From: a virus
Length of the DNA stretch: 25,731 bases
Direction: 5' to 3' (one strand)
IMG/VR virus record: IMGVR_UViG_3300048672_000513
Span: 1-25,731 of that record
Positions 1-8,276 of this stretch are shown here, in pieces. Within the stretch, counting starts at the first letter, position 1. Every line of letters begins with the position of its first letter. The notes below the pieces were generated by a model. The model was not told the DNA's origin. It ran no database searches and saw only the letters and a list, made by a program, of their open reading frames with translations. The translations under genes were made by a program, and so were the position numbers.

Positions 1-1022
1 GTCTGAAATGCTGATGAGCCACCGCTTGCTGAAAATGCTTGGTTAGACTGTGATGTGAGATAGTTAGCGTTTGATGATTGGTAATCAGTCTTTACAGAGG
101 CTTGAATACCGTTAGCCTGAGTCGCCCACGTTACACCAGAACCCTCAACGAATTTAAGTGTAGAGAAGTTATAGGAGCCGTTAGAGGCAGAAGCTGCAAC
201 TGGTTGTACTGTTTGTGCTGGATAAGAAGCCGAAGCTGTGATTGTTCCAGCATTAAGTCCGAATGATACGTTGTTAGCATCTGATAGGTATTGGGTGTTT
301 GAGAGCGCTGTAGCGTTACCATTTACGCCTAAGATGTTATAGCCATCACCTGCGCCACCGCCTGCTGCTGGACCACTCAATGAAAGATTAACCCCATTTG
401 AATTTACTGTCATTGAACCAGATATATTAACACCGTTAAATGTCGTATTGGTACCTGCATAGCCCCTACCGTCAATAGATAGTCCACTAGAGTTAGCTGT
501 TATAGTGGCATTAGACACAGCCGTATTTAATCCGAGTGCTGGTTGTACAGTCTGGTTAAATGATGCTGATGCCGTTATAGTTGAGTTGTTTCCGCCAAAT
601 GTAATGTTGTTTCCGTTAGCAAATGAAATGTTACCAGTAGAGCCAAGAATAGATACCATATTATCTGTTTGTACTGACTGCGTGGGTACTGTGTACGATG
701 CGGTAATCTGAGTGGAATTAGACATACCAAATGATATACCGTTTGAGTTGGCAAACTTAACAGTAGCAAGCGTTCCAGCAGTTTGTGTACCAGCAGCAAG
801 TCGGTTAAATCCATCTGCGCCACCGCCACCACCAGCAGCACCCTGAAACTCTATAGTGTTTCCATTTTGGGACAAAGTTATGTTGTTGCCACCAGAGAGA
901 TACATCGTACCTGATGAGACTATTGCTGGAACTCCTGCCGTGTTACCTGTAATAGAACCAACGAAACCACCACTTATGTTAATTACGGTTGGATTTAAGT
1001 TAGATACAATTTGAAAGCCCAT
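1..1022 (-). CDS. Repeat-rich tail fibre/appendage-like structural protein, N-terminal part (runs off left edge)
   Basis: The reading frame is open from the ATG at 1022-1020 to the window edge, about 340 residues with no stop. The start overlaps the TAA of the upstream gene, so the two are probably translationally coupled. The protein is rich in Gly, Ser, Asn and Thr. It repeats a beta-type module of the form NxISFGxxNSTxITASY..., seen at least three times (NGISFGMSNST, NNITFGGNNST, NNVSFGLNAGT), each followed by ITAS(Y/A) and a Q-V-Q stretch. Glycine runs (GAAGGGGGGADG, GPAAGGGAGDG) separate the modules. This is typical of fibrous beta-structured phage appendage proteins that touch the host. 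The function is inferred from composition and position at the end of the virion operon; the C-terminus, where receptor specificity usually lies, is outside the window. Confidence 0.7.
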   Translation of the reverse strand, partial: MGFQIVSNLNPTVINISGGFVGSITGNTAGVPAIVSSGTMYLSGGNNITLSQNGNTIEFQGAAGGGGGADGFNRLAAGTQTAGTLATVKFANSNGISFGMSNSTQITASYTVPTQSVQTDNMVSILGSTGNISFANGNNITFGGNNSTITASASFNQTVQPALGLNTAVSNATITANSSGLSIDGRGYAGTNTTFNGVNISGSMTVNSNGVNLSLSGPAAGGGAGDGYNILGVNGNATALSNTQYLSDANNVSFGLNAGTITASASYPAQTVQPVAASASNGSYNFSTLKFVEGSGVTWATQANGIQASVKTDYQSSNANYLTSQSNQAFSASGGSSAFQ

Positions 1023-1942
1023 TATGCGTATGTCCCCGACGCTCTATTATTCCAGGTTACGTCTGTAGCTATTTTACCACTCATTGATGAAGATGTCGTT
1101 ACATCATATTTTGTTATAGTCCACCCCGTAGAATCATCTGGAGTACCTATTACTGCAAATCCAGTGTAAATTATTGGGCTATTACTCGTATCGTATCTCT
1201 CGGTATATACTTTACTTACTGTAGATAATGAGCCGTCTGTAAGGTTAGCTTGTGTTGCCTTACCCGTAGAATCTTTGAACGGTAATACATAATTAGGTAT
1301 GGGAAATTTTAAGTTATTAATGGCTTTTTGAACAGAATCTGTGGATTGAATAAGTGGGGTAAGGTCTAATTTAGTTTCGGGAAAAGTAATTTCTTTTACA
1401 GCTGATACAACTTTGCTTAATTCATCTATTATAGCTGTGTAGTCATCTGGGGTGTCTGGAACATTGATAATAGGTTTGAGCTCTATCTTATCTATAGAGG
1501 TTTTAAGGTCTTTTAACTCTTTTGAGTAGTCTACTTGATTCTTTACAGTAACAGTCTCTATGGGTTTGGGAATCTCAACTATAAAACTCTTAATACTGTT
1601 ATTTAATTCATTAATTGCCGCTATGACTCCAGAGTCATCTGGTTTTTCATTTGTTATGGTTGCTTGTAAATCTTTTAAAGCCTTTACTACTTCTTGTACA
1701 TCTGGGGTATGTACGGTCTCAATCGCTTCGGTTGGATTAGCCACAGTAACAGTGGTATTTGATGCCTGAAAATTAATAAGCTTGTTTATGGCATCTTCGA
1801 TTGTCTTGGTTACTGCCACTCCTGATGTAGCTACGGTCTGAACTATCTCATTGGTATTATTTTTCTGTAAATCAATAAGTGCCTGTTCTTTAGCTAAGTC
1901 TTGTTGCTCTTGATTATAGGCGTCTATTTGGTCTTGATTCAT
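1022..1942 (-). CDS. Coiled-coil virion structural protein (hypothetical)
   Basis: 306 residues. The N-terminal two thirds is polar and heptad-like, with repeated segments of the type 'I..I..LK.L...I' (for example around VVKALKDLQATI, LKDLKTSIDKIELKP and IIDELSKVVSAV) separated by Pro/Thr-rich strands. This suggests a trimeric shaft. The last 75 or so residues form a compact beta-like domain with several Trp, Tyr and Gly residues (...YTGFAVIGTPDDSTGW...). The gene sits directly upstream of the repeat-rich fibre gene with a TAA/ATG overlap. A baseplate, fibre-adaptor or appendage role fits, but I recognise no named family. It follows a 37-nt gap that carries a putative late promoter element. 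Confidence 0.6.
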   Translation of the reverse strand: MNQDQIDAYNQEQQDLAKEQALIDLQKNNTNEIVQTVATSGVAVTKTIEDAINKLINFQASNTTVTVANPTEAIETVHTPDVQEVVKALKDLQATITNEKPDDSGVIAAINELNNSIKSFIVEIPKPIETVTVKNQVDYSKELKDLKTSIDKIELKPIINVPDTPDDYTAIIDELSKVVSAVKEITFPETKLDLTPLIQSTDSVQKAINNLKFPIPNYVLPFKDSTGKATQANLTDGSLSTVSKVYTERYDTSNSPIIYTGFAVIGTPDDSTGWTITKYDVTTSSSMSGKIATDVTWNNRASGTYA

Positions 1943-1950
1943 ATGACTCT

Positions 1951-1971
1951 TGCCCAGTTATTTATATAATA
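1951..1971 (-). promoter_or_regulatory. Putative late promoter element, copy A
   Basis: On the minus strand this reads TATTATA, four bases, then TAACTGGGCA, ending 9 nt before the ATG at 1942. The same 21-nt layout occurs at 12309-12329 and, less perfectly, at 10182-10202. TATTAT would serve as a -10 box, placing transcription start only some 15-20 nt upstream of the gene. No convincing -35 box is present, so a phage-encoded activator or sigma factor is possible. Function is inferred from the repetition. Confidence 0.45.
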
Positions 1972-1979
1972 CCATGAAA

Positions 1980-2633
1980 CTAGTTCGTCCATAAGTGTCT
2001 TCTTTGTTCAAACATTTGCCTATCTTCGTTGACTTTTGCATCATTTTTCTTATAGGTATCATCATGCTTAAAGTCTCCGAGCCATGTGAAACTATGATGT
2101 TGGTGTAAGATACATGGCTTATCACAAAAAGACCATACGCCTCGTCTAATCGCTGTTTCGCTTAATTCATCATCTACATAGTTGTGGTGATATGGATAGA
2201 GAACCCTATTAGGCATATCTATAACACCAGATTGTTCTTCTATATATTTACGACGTATAAATGACATGGAAAAATATCTAGTATTAGGATTGCCATCATG
2301 TACTCCTAGTACACAGATGCTTTCGTTCTTTAATAACTCCAGAGGTTTTACGTCCCAATCTTTTATAAAAAAGAAATCATCATTAGCCCAAAAGAATATC
2401 TTTTCTTTGGTCGATTCATAGATAGACTGTAGGGCATCTGAATAACACGGTCTACCAGTATTAAATATAATCTTGCCCTGTATTTTTGATAACGCGTCTA
2501 TTGTGGGCTGGTCAAACTTTTCCACACCCCAGTATATTTTATATGCAGAGTTTGTAGCACGTTTAATATTATCTGCTACTGAAGCAAGTTTGTCTGCTCT
2601 GCCATAGGTAGGGATATATATTCCAAGCGTCAT
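1980..2633 (-). CDS. GT-A-fold glycosyltransferase-like protein
   Basis: 217 residues. It opens with a beta-strand and nucleotide-sugar-binding style start (MTLGIYIPTYGRADKLASV), as in family 2-type glycosyltransferases. A DXD-like acidic motif follows in 'FFWANDDFFFIKDW' (around residues 80-93), then 'VDDELSETAIRRG', which fits the later acidic/catalytic region. No membrane segment is seen, so it should act in the cytoplasm. It is the last gene of the sugar cassette; its start overlaps the end of the methyltransferase gene by 4 nt (ATGA). The donor and acceptor cannot be told from sequence. Assignment to the GT-A superfamily is fairly secure, the exact family is not. Confidence 0.68.
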   Translation of the reverse strand: MTLGIYIPTYGRADKLASVADNIKRATNSAYKIYWGVEKFDQPTIDALSKIQGKIIFNTGRPCYSDALQSIYESTKEKIFFWANDDFFFIKDWDVKPLELLKNESICVLGVHDGNPNTRYFSMSFIRRKYIEEQSGVIDMPNRVLYPYHHNYVDDELSETAIRRGVWSFCDKPCILHQHHSFTWLGDFKHDDTYKKNDAKVNEDRQMFEQRRHLWTN

Positions 2634-3829
2634 GCTGTTACAAATTCAAACTTTGGAAGCGGCACTATTAAGCAACCACCATTAGTAATATAGTCTTTTT
2701 CTCTATCTATGATTTCTTGGGCAAAGAACCAGGGTCCAACAATCATATAGTCTGGATTTCTTTTTCTTGCTTCTTCTTCGCTGATTATTGGAACATGAAT
2801 AGCATTGAAGTATTTACCTACTTTTTCTGGATTTCTTTCTATTGCGTAGTCAATCTGCTCTGGACCAAGATTTGCTGCTTGCCATATAGTTGCGCCTCTA
2901 GTGGATGCAGCGAGTATTGCGACTGATTTATTATCTTTTTTAGCTTCTATAACAAATTGCTTCAAATCATAAAGATTCTTCCATACATCATTAGCAAATC
3001 TTTCATATGGAGCATCAGTTTCTAGGCCATATTCTTTTTCTATTCTACGTTGATTAGCTACTGAATCTAGAACGGGACGCTGGCCCTTGTGAGCAATAAT
3101 AGTTCTTAAACTCCCGCCATTAACCATAGAAGTAGATAGGTCTATAATTTCTAGTCCATGACGTTCTAGTAGTGGTTCCATAGAGAGTAATGTGTAATAC
3201 TCAAGATGTTCATGACAGAAGTTATCTACAGCGTTTAATTGCATTGTTGGTAGGAGATAGTTTTGTTGGACAATCCATATACCGTTTTTCTTTAATACAG
3301 ATGCTACCCCTTCAACAAATGCATTTGGGTCATCCATATCATAAAAGCAAGATATAGATGTAATGACATCAAACTTAAAATATTTAAGTAGTTCTGCAGA
3401 AAAGAAATTGTTAACTATTAAATCTGCATGTTCTTCTGCCATTTTACAATATTTTGTAATAGGGTCTATCCCTACACGATATATGCTTTTGGGTACATAG
3501 CTTAGTAACGTACCGTCATTAGAGGCAATATCTAACCAGTTTTCTGCTTTAGGGTTAAATTCTAATGCGTTTTCAACATTATCCTTTAGGTCATCTTTAA
3601 TTGAATTAGAAACACCAGATTTAAAACCATAGTTGTCGTGGTACATTTCATGACTTGGGGTTGTATCTCTTAATTGAACTAAGTGACATTTATCACACTT
3701 TACAGCCACTATTGGATATGCTGGCGTATCTGAATTGTCTTTTCTAAAGTCTGATGTAAACTGTACACCTAAATCTAGTATCTCTTTAATATCTCCGTCA
3801 CAACTTCTGCATTTTGTTATAGTTTTCAT
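2630..3829 (-). CDS. SAM-dependent sugar C-methyltransferase (TylC3/NovU-like)
   Basis: 399 residues, the usual length of NDP-ketosugar C-methyltransferases. An N-terminal zinc-binding domain has the cysteine pairs CRSC (residues 7-10) and CDKC (about 45-48). The SAM-binding core includes 'WLDIASNDGTLLSY'. The family's active-site signature is present as 'FCHEHLEYYT', where a His-Glu pair deprotonates the carbon next to the keto group. The C-terminal third ('VAILAASTRGATIWQ') matches the third domain of this family. Known members methylate C-3 or C-5 of nucleotide-linked 4-keto-deoxysugars, giving branched sugars. Overlaps of 4 nt on both sides, with a glycosyltransferase gene and a 4,6-dehydratase gene, support that role here. 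The specific substrate is inferred. Confidence 0.8.
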   Translation of the reverse strand: MKTITKCRSCDGDIKEILDLGVQFTSDFRKDNSDTPAYPIVAVKCDKCHLVQLRDTTPSHEMYHDNYGFKSGVSNSIKDDLKDNVENALEFNPKAENWLDIASNDGTLLSYVPKSIYRVGIDPITKYCKMAEEHADLIVNNFFSAELLKYFKFDVITSISCFYDMDDPNAFVEGVASVLKKNGIWIVQQNYLLPTMQLNAVDNFCHEHLEYYTLLSMEPLLERHGLEIIDLSTSMVNGGSLRTIIAHKGQRPVLDSVANQRRIEKEYGLETDAPYERFANDVWKNLYDLKQFVIEAKKDNKSVAILAASTRGATIWQAANLGPEQIDYAIERNPEKVGKYFNAIHVPIISEEEARKRNPDYMIVGPWFFAQEIIDREKDYITNGGCLIVPLPKFEFVTA

Positions 3830-4731
3830 AATAAACTCTTTACTCCTTCTAAGAATGTTATTTTAGGTTCCCAACCCATTTCTTTTAGTTTATTGCCGTC
3901 TAATGCATATCTAAGGTCGTGTCCTGGGCGTGATGAATGAAAGTCTACCATCCTGTATTTCAAGTTCTTACCAAGTAAATCTGCTATTGTTTGGGCTACT
4001 TCGAGATTAGATACTTCTCTTTCGCCTACTATGTTGTATTTCTCTTGAGATATACCGTGTTCCATAACAAACTCAACTGCTTTAGCTATGTCTAATGTGT
4101 GTATGTAGTAGCGTGAGCCACTTATAGTCTTAGTAGGGTCTGAATGGATAATGACTTCTTCACCTTTTTTAATCTTTTGTATGGTATTTGGTATGAACTT
4201 TTCTATATGTTGAGATGGACCGTATGCGTTCATTGTGTGGGTAATGACTACTGGTATCTTGTATGTGTTTCCATAGGCTAGGGTTAGTTCTTCGCCACCT
4301 GCTTTTGCTGCACTATAAGGATTACCCGAGTTGTATCTGTCCCACTCTTTGTAATTAGTTCCTACTGATGCAGGACCAAATACCTCATCTGTTGAGAAGT
4401 AAAGGAACATCTTTAGGTTCTTTTGTTTACGTGCGAACTCCAGCATATTAGCTGTACCTAGTACGTTAGTGCGTACAAACAACAGTGGGTCTGTAATGGA
4501 GTTATCTACATGTGTTTCTGCTGCAAGATGAAGTATGTAGTCGTACTGCTCATCTATTTCTATTGGGTCTGTGATGTCTAGTTTGTGTATTTTAACGTCC
4601 CATTTAAGACGCGTAATATTAGCTGCGTAGTTTAATATGTCTAGTATTTCTACGTCGTGCCCCATTGTGTGTAGGCGATTTGCTAGTGCGGAGCCTATAA
4701 ATCCAGCACCACCAGTTATTAATACTTTCAT
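3826..4731 (-). CDS. dTDP-glucose 4,6-dehydratase-like SDR enzyme (RmlB-like)
   Basis: 301 residues from the ATG at 4731, which forms an ATGA overlap with the upstream gene and has GGAG 6 nt upstream. A TTG 12 nt earlier is less likely. It is an extended short-chain dehydrogenase with the Rossmann motif GGAGFIG (residues 7-13), the RmlB-type 'AAETHVDNSI', the catalytic Thr-Asp-Glu triplet in 'STDEVFG' and the YxxxK pair in 'NPYSAAKAGGEEL'. These residues fit oxidation at C-4 with loss of water across C-5/C-6, giving a 4-keto-6-deoxy nucleotide sugar. It is slightly shorter than cellular RmlB (about 350). The next gene is a C-methyltransferase that would use exactly such a product. The nucleotide (dTDP, GDP or UDP) is not certain. 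Confidence 0.82.
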   Translation of the reverse strand: MKVLITGGAGFIGSALANRLHTMGHDVEILDILNYAANITRLKWDVKIHKLDITDPIEIDEQYDYILHLAAETHVDNSITDPLLFVRTNVLGTANMLEFARKQKNLKMFLYFSTDEVFGPASVGTNYKEWDRYNSGNPYSAAKAGGEELTLAYGNTYKIPVVITHTMNAYGPSQHIEKFIPNTIQKIKKGEEVIIHSDPTKTISGSRYYIHTLDIAKAVEFVMEHGISQEKYNIVGEREVSNLEVAQTIADLLGKNLKYRMVDFHSSRPGHDLRYALDGNKLKEMGWEPKITFLEGVKSLL

Positions 4732-5612
4732 TTTGTTCTCCAATACTCTAGTACATCGTGAAGTGTACGTTCTATGTTATATTCGGGCTTCCATCCAGCT
4801 TCTTTTAATAAACTACTTGTTTGATACCTTGTTTTATCGGGGGCGTATGGTCTTACGAGGGTTGTATCTGTGGATGTCACAACAGGTACCTTGGCATTAG
4901 CCACTAATCTATCAAGAAGACTTTTAATCTCATATGTTTCCTCTGAGGCGATGTTATAGATATAGGGTTTTAAATCTATTGCTATTCTATAGGCTCTTAC
5001 CACATCTCTTACGTCTAGATAACTTTTAAAACTTGTAAGGTCACCATGTTTTAAAATATCTTGCTCACCGCGCTCTATTGCTACAATTTGTTTTGCAAAA
5101 GATGTAAGTGCAAATGGACCATCTTGTCCAGGACCAGTGTGATTTGTTGTTCTCGTCACTACTACCTGTAGTCCATAAGCCGCTGAATAAATAGCACCCA
5201 TTTGTTCCATAGCTAGTTTAGATACTCCATAAGGTGTTCTGGGTTGAATAGCAGACCCAACATCTAGTGGAGTATCATCAAGAGCTGGAGTATATACTTC
5301 TGTACTAGATGCAAGTTGGATTCTACAAGTAAGGTCTAGATTTTTAATAGCCTCTAATAGGGCAACACTACCTTCGATATTTATACTCATACATTCTGTT
5401 GGATTCTCAAAACTTTGTGGGACGCTTGTTATTGCCGCTAGATGATATATATAGTCTGGACGATGCTTTTTTAGTGCGTCGTACAATTCATGGGATAAGA
5501 TGTCTTTACCATCTACAAGGTCATATATTATAACTTCCTGTCCTTCATCTTCTAGGAGTTTTTTAAGGTGAGTACCGACAAATCCCCTGCCCCCCGTAAT
5601 AAACGATTTCAT
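4728..5612 (-). CDS. GDP-4-keto-6-deoxymannose reductase/dehydratase-like SDR enzyme (Rmd/GMD family)
   Basis: 294 residues, an extended SDR. It has the NAD(P)-binding motif GGRGFVG (7-13), 'LAAITSVPQSFENP', the substrate-region 'SSTEVY' and the YxxxK pair in 'TPYGVSKLAMEQ'. The segment 'RTTNHTGPGQ' followed by 'FAKQIVAIERGEQ...DVRDVVRAY' closely resembles Rmd-type 4-ketoreductases. The length also fits Rmd better than the longer GMD dehydratase. It would reduce a 4-keto-6-deoxysugar, completing a deoxysugar path begun by the RmlB-like neighbour. Its start overlaps the upstream glycosyltransferase by 4 nt. Family membership is secure; the choice between reductase, epimerase and dehydratase is inference. 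Confidence 0.78.
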   Translation of the reverse strand: MKSFITGGRGFVGTHLKKLLEDEGQEVIIYDLVDGKDILSHELYDALKKHRPDYIYHLAAITSVPQSFENPTECMSINIEGSVALLEAIKNLDLTCRIQLASSTEVYTPALDDTPLDVGSAIQPRTPYGVSKLAMEQMGAIYSAAYGLQVVVTRTTNHTGPGQDGPFALTSFAKQIVAIERGEQDILKHGDLTSFKSYLDVRDVVRAYRIAIDLKPYIYNIASEETYEIKSLLDRLVANAKVPVVTSTDTTLVRPYAPDKTRYQTSSLLKEAGWKPEYNIERTLHDVLEYWRTK

Positions 5613-6340
5613 TTTAGTTTCTCCAACAGGTCATCATATCCTCGTTCAGTAAAGGTTTTTGTATAATATTCTGGATAGTCTTTCCAGTTTGATTCGTCTG
5701 CAAATGTATAACCAAGTTTATCCGTCCAATGACCCATAATGAATCCTCTAACCATAATTTCTTGGCTGAACTTTACATCTTCTTGAATTGTGTGTGTTCC
5801 CTTACCAGCACTTTGCCATCTTGTTTCATCATAAATAATGCCCTTTTCCCACACGGCTCGACTTATGATATTTGGACCACCGACATTACCAGGCCAGTGA
5901 TTAATCGTCATGCCATTTAGTGTTAGTCTTTTACCCTGGGCTTCTGGTCCTGCAACAGCACTATAATCTAGTCCTAACTGTCCCAACTCTGGTATTTTTT
6001 CAAAGTATTCAGCTGCTTTTAAGTCCCAACCTTTTAATAAACACATATCATTATCAAGTCTCATAAGATGTGTTGCGTGAGGATAACGTTTTAATCCCTC
6101 AAACCAGCCAATATTACATGCCTTTCCAGGATAGTAGTTTTCTGGGTTAAGTATAAGCTGGTCTATTCTATTGCGTTTGAGTAGATTCTTAAGATATTCT
6201 TTTGTACCATCTGTTGAATCATTATCCACCACTACTAAATGATAGTCGGTATTTATATCTATTGTGTCGTGAAGATATTTTAGGGTCTTCTTGGTGTAGT
6301 TAAGACGATTATAGGTAATGAGTACAATGAGTAATTTCAT
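5609..6340 (-). CDS. Family 2-type glycosyltransferase
   Basis: 243 residues. It shows the classic GT2 opening 'LLIVLITYNRLNYTKKTLKYL', then 'LVVVDNDSTDGTKEYL' (around residue 35) that contacts the nucleotide, and a DXD motif in 'MRLDNDMCLLKGWD'. The Gly/Asn-rich 'GKACNIGWFEGL' before the DXD is also typical. Later, 'HTIQEDVKFSQEIMVRG' carries the acidic residues expected of the catalytic base region. No membrane helices are seen, so it is cytosolic. It is translationally coupled to its neighbours through 4-nt overlaps on both sides. Donor and acceptor are unknown; a sugar made by the downstream dehydratase/methyltransferase/reductase set is the natural guess. Confidence 0.8.
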   Translation of the reverse strand: MKLLIVLITYNRLNYTKKTLKYLHDTIDINTDYHLVVVDNDSTDGTKEYLKNLLKRNRIDQLILNPENYYPGKACNIGWFEGLKRYPHATHLMRLDNDMCLLKGWDLKAAEYFEKIPELGQLGLDYSAVAGPEAQGKRLTLNGMTINHWPGNVGGPNIISRAVWEKGIIYDETRWQSAGKGTHTIQEDVKFSQEIMVRGFIMGHWTDKLGYTFADESNWKDYPEYYTKTFTERGYDDLLEKLK

Positions 6341-7161
6341 ATCTCTATCCCGTTGTAGTCTATAACAACATACTTCTTTGGTGGTTTTACGCCTAAACCT
6401 TTTTCAATAAGAGTTTTTGCATGTCGTTTGTCGGTATTTACTTCTCCAGTTGGAGTAATAACAGATACTAGGTCGCCAGTTTCAACCACTGGATACTTCA
6501 TTATCTTGTTTAAAAGAAGGTTTTTCTTAACTACTGTCCATTCTTCTATCTTATGTGCCCCATTATTAGAGCCAGATTCTCCAAGTTTGATGAGTTTTCT
6601 TTGTCCTATTGAGGTATGTAAGAGAGTAATGGGTATATTATGCTTATATAGTTTGATGGAGAACGTCACATCGTGGATTCCATATCCATCATTGTCGTTC
6701 TGGTTAGCTGTAATTCTTATGTGTGTTCCATAGTTCTGTATGTTCCACTTAATATCTGTGCGGAATATTGGATAGCCTATCTTTTCTAATACTTCTCTCG
6801 TTACAAGAGTACAGCCAGTTCCACATAAAAGCACATTCCCGCCCTTATCTCTAAATACTGAACTCTGTCCCTGTCTATTTAGAGGATAATCGACACTCAC
6901 AACCCGCTCATGCATCCACAGCATATTTGTAAGCGTTTGTTCGGGGATAATCATATCGTCTTCTACAAACCAGAAATGGGTATTGTCATCATCTGCTAAT
7001 GCCCTTAGTGTGGGTTCTTCGAAACACTCAGGAATAGGTTTGCCGTGTGAGAAATATATCTTATGAGATATTCTCTTGACATTTTTGAGTATATCTTCTG
7101 CTGTTCGGCTAAACATTAGTCCTCTAGATGGAAGAATAACTGCAACTTTAAACGGTTTCAT
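6337..7161 (-). CDS. GT-A-like glycosyltransferase, paralogue 1 of a tandem pair
   Basis: 274 residues from the ATG at 7161, preceded by GAGGG 5 nt upstream; a GTG 6 nt earlier is too close to that site. It starts 'VAVILPSRGLMFSRTAEDIL', with a DXD-like 'FVEDDMIIPEQTL' near residue 80 and a conserved core: 'GTGCTLVTREVLEKIGYPIFRTD', 'GIHDVTFSIKLY' and 'GQRKLIKLGESGSNNGAH'. Nearly the same motifs, in the same order, occur in the adjacent gene at 7148-7954, so the two arose by tandem duplication. The C-terminal extension of about 40 residues is not shared. A glycosyltransferase role is inferred from the GT-A start and DXD-like motif. Confidence 0.65.
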   Translation of the reverse strand: MKPFKVAVILPSRGLMFSRTAEDILKNVKRISHKIYFSHGKPIPECFEEPTLRALADDDNTHFWFVEDDMIIPEQTLTNMLWMHERVVSVDYPLNRQGQSSVFRDKGGNVLLCGTGCTLVTREVLEKIGYPIFRTDIKWNIQNYGTHIRITANQNDNDGYGIHDVTFSIKLYKHNIPITLLHTSIGQRKLIKLGESGSNNGAHKIEEWTVVKKNLLLNKIMKYPVVETGDLVSVITPTGEVNTDKRHAKTLIEKGLGVKPPKKYVVIDYNGIEI

Positions 7162-7954
7162 ACTCACCCTCTTTCAAAACTGCTCGACCATCTACATATG
7201 TAATCCAATCAGGGATATGGTCCATTATCTCTACTGTTTTAACACGATTCATAGCACCCCTAAACTTATCTATTGCAACGGGGTCAATAGTTTTAATAAC
7301 TAAATCTCTTCCTACTTTAGTAAGTTTCTTAATCTCATGCGCCCCGTTATTCGTAGTTTTTTCACCAAGCCTGACCAGTTTTCTCTGACCTGCTGTTTTT
7401 ACCATAGTTTTAATTGGTAGTCCTGCGCTATAAAGAGTCATGCCAAAGTTAACATCATGAAGTCCGTAGGCTATTTTATTAAGTTTACGAGGCCAGAAGT
7501 AAAGAACATCTTTACCAATGAATGTGTCCCATGCTGTATCAGTTCTCCATATGGGTTTTTCCATTTGTCTAAGAATATCTGCAGCAACTAAAAGAAATCC
7601 TGTTCCACTCCAATACACATCTCCCTGTGGGTCATGAAGCATGGTAGAATCTCCATCTGCCTTAAATGGATAATCTAGTGCGATAATTGGATAGTTCTTA
7701 GCGAACATCTTTTTGAGAATACCTTTTGGAATAATCATGTCATCTTCACACAAAAGAATAGCGAATACTTCTAGGTCTGCGAGTGCCTGTTCTGTGGGGT
7801 CATTAAAGCATGCTGGAAGGCTTTTTTCGTGCGACCAGTATATTTCATAGTACATGCCCTCAAGCTCGCCCAGAAGTTCCTCAAATGTCTCAGAAAAAAT
7901 CAAGCCACGTGAGGGTAGTATGACAGCTAGCTTATTCTGCTGATTCGAGTTCAT
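7148..7954 (-). CDS. GT-A-like glycosyltransferase, paralogue 2 of a tandem pair
   Basis: 268 residues from the ATG at 7954; a TTG one codon earlier is ignored. It matches its downstream neighbour along its length: 'LAVILPSRGLIFSETFEELL', 'LLCEDDMIIPKGIL' (DXD-like), 'GTGFLLVAADILRQMEKPIWRTD', 'GLHDVNFGMTLY' and 'GQRKLVRLGEKTTNNGAH'. The conserved His-Asp and Gln-Arg-Lys groups are probably functional in both copies. It lies 14 nt into its downstream partner and 23 nt into its upstream neighbour, so all three are co-translated. It is the first enzyme of the sugar cassette. Enzymatic role is inferred, substrate unknown. Confidence 0.65.
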   Translation of the reverse strand: MNSNQQNKLAVILPSRGLIFSETFEELLGELEGMYYEIYWSHEKSLPACFNDPTEQALADLEVFAILLCEDDMIIPKGILKKMFAKNYPIIALDYPFKADGDSTMLHDPQGDVYWSGTGFLLVAADILRQMEKPIWRTDTAWDTFIGKDVLYFWPRKLNKIAYGLHDVNFGMTLYSAGLPIKTMVKTAGQRKLVRLGEKTTNNGAHEIKKLTKVGRDLVIKTIDPVAIDKFRGAMNRVKTVEIMDHIPDWITYVDGRAVLKEGEYETV

Positions 7955-8246
7955 CAACCAACTCTATCAAGGTCTTTACACTTGCTGTAAATTGACGAAT
8001 ATTATGGCGGTACTCAGAAACTTTAGCCTGATATTGACTTAGTACGGCTTCGGATTCTTTATTATCCTGGGCTTGCTTGAGCTGATTAACAGCTAAGATG
8101 TGGTCGATACGCTGGCGATAAAGTGCTTTACGAATTTCATCTAGTTGCGTTTTAACATATGAGTGCTTGATGAGGTCTTCTGCATCAATCTCCCCAGTAA
8201 TGCCAAATTCTTCGCAAACTTTCTTATCAATTTCTAGTGGTGTCAT
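7932..8246 (-). CDS. Alpha-helical hypothetical phage protein
   Basis: 104 residues, almost entirely polar helix. Residues 30-100 have a clear coiled-coil character ('QRIDHILAVNQLKQAQDNKESEAVLSQ', 'IRQFTASVKTLIELVDELE'). The start at 8246 has a good ribosome site (AAGGAG, 5 nt spacing). It is the first gene after the terminator at 8323-8349, so it opens the second part of the virion operon. I do not recognise a family. A small structural, assembly or chaperone role is possible by position only. Confidence 0.6.
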   Translation of the reverse strand: MTPLEIDKKVCEEFGITGEIDAEDLIKHSYVKTQLDEIRKALYRQRIDHILAVNQLKQAQDNKESEAVLSQYQAKVSEYRHNIRQFTASVKTLIELVDELESAE

Positions 8247-8276
8247 GTTACTCCTTATATTGTACTAATATTTATT

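Noticed and set aside
575-841. Minus-strand frame rich in Leu within the fibre gene
   Set aside because: Out of frame with the fibre protein, which is open and shows clear repeats.
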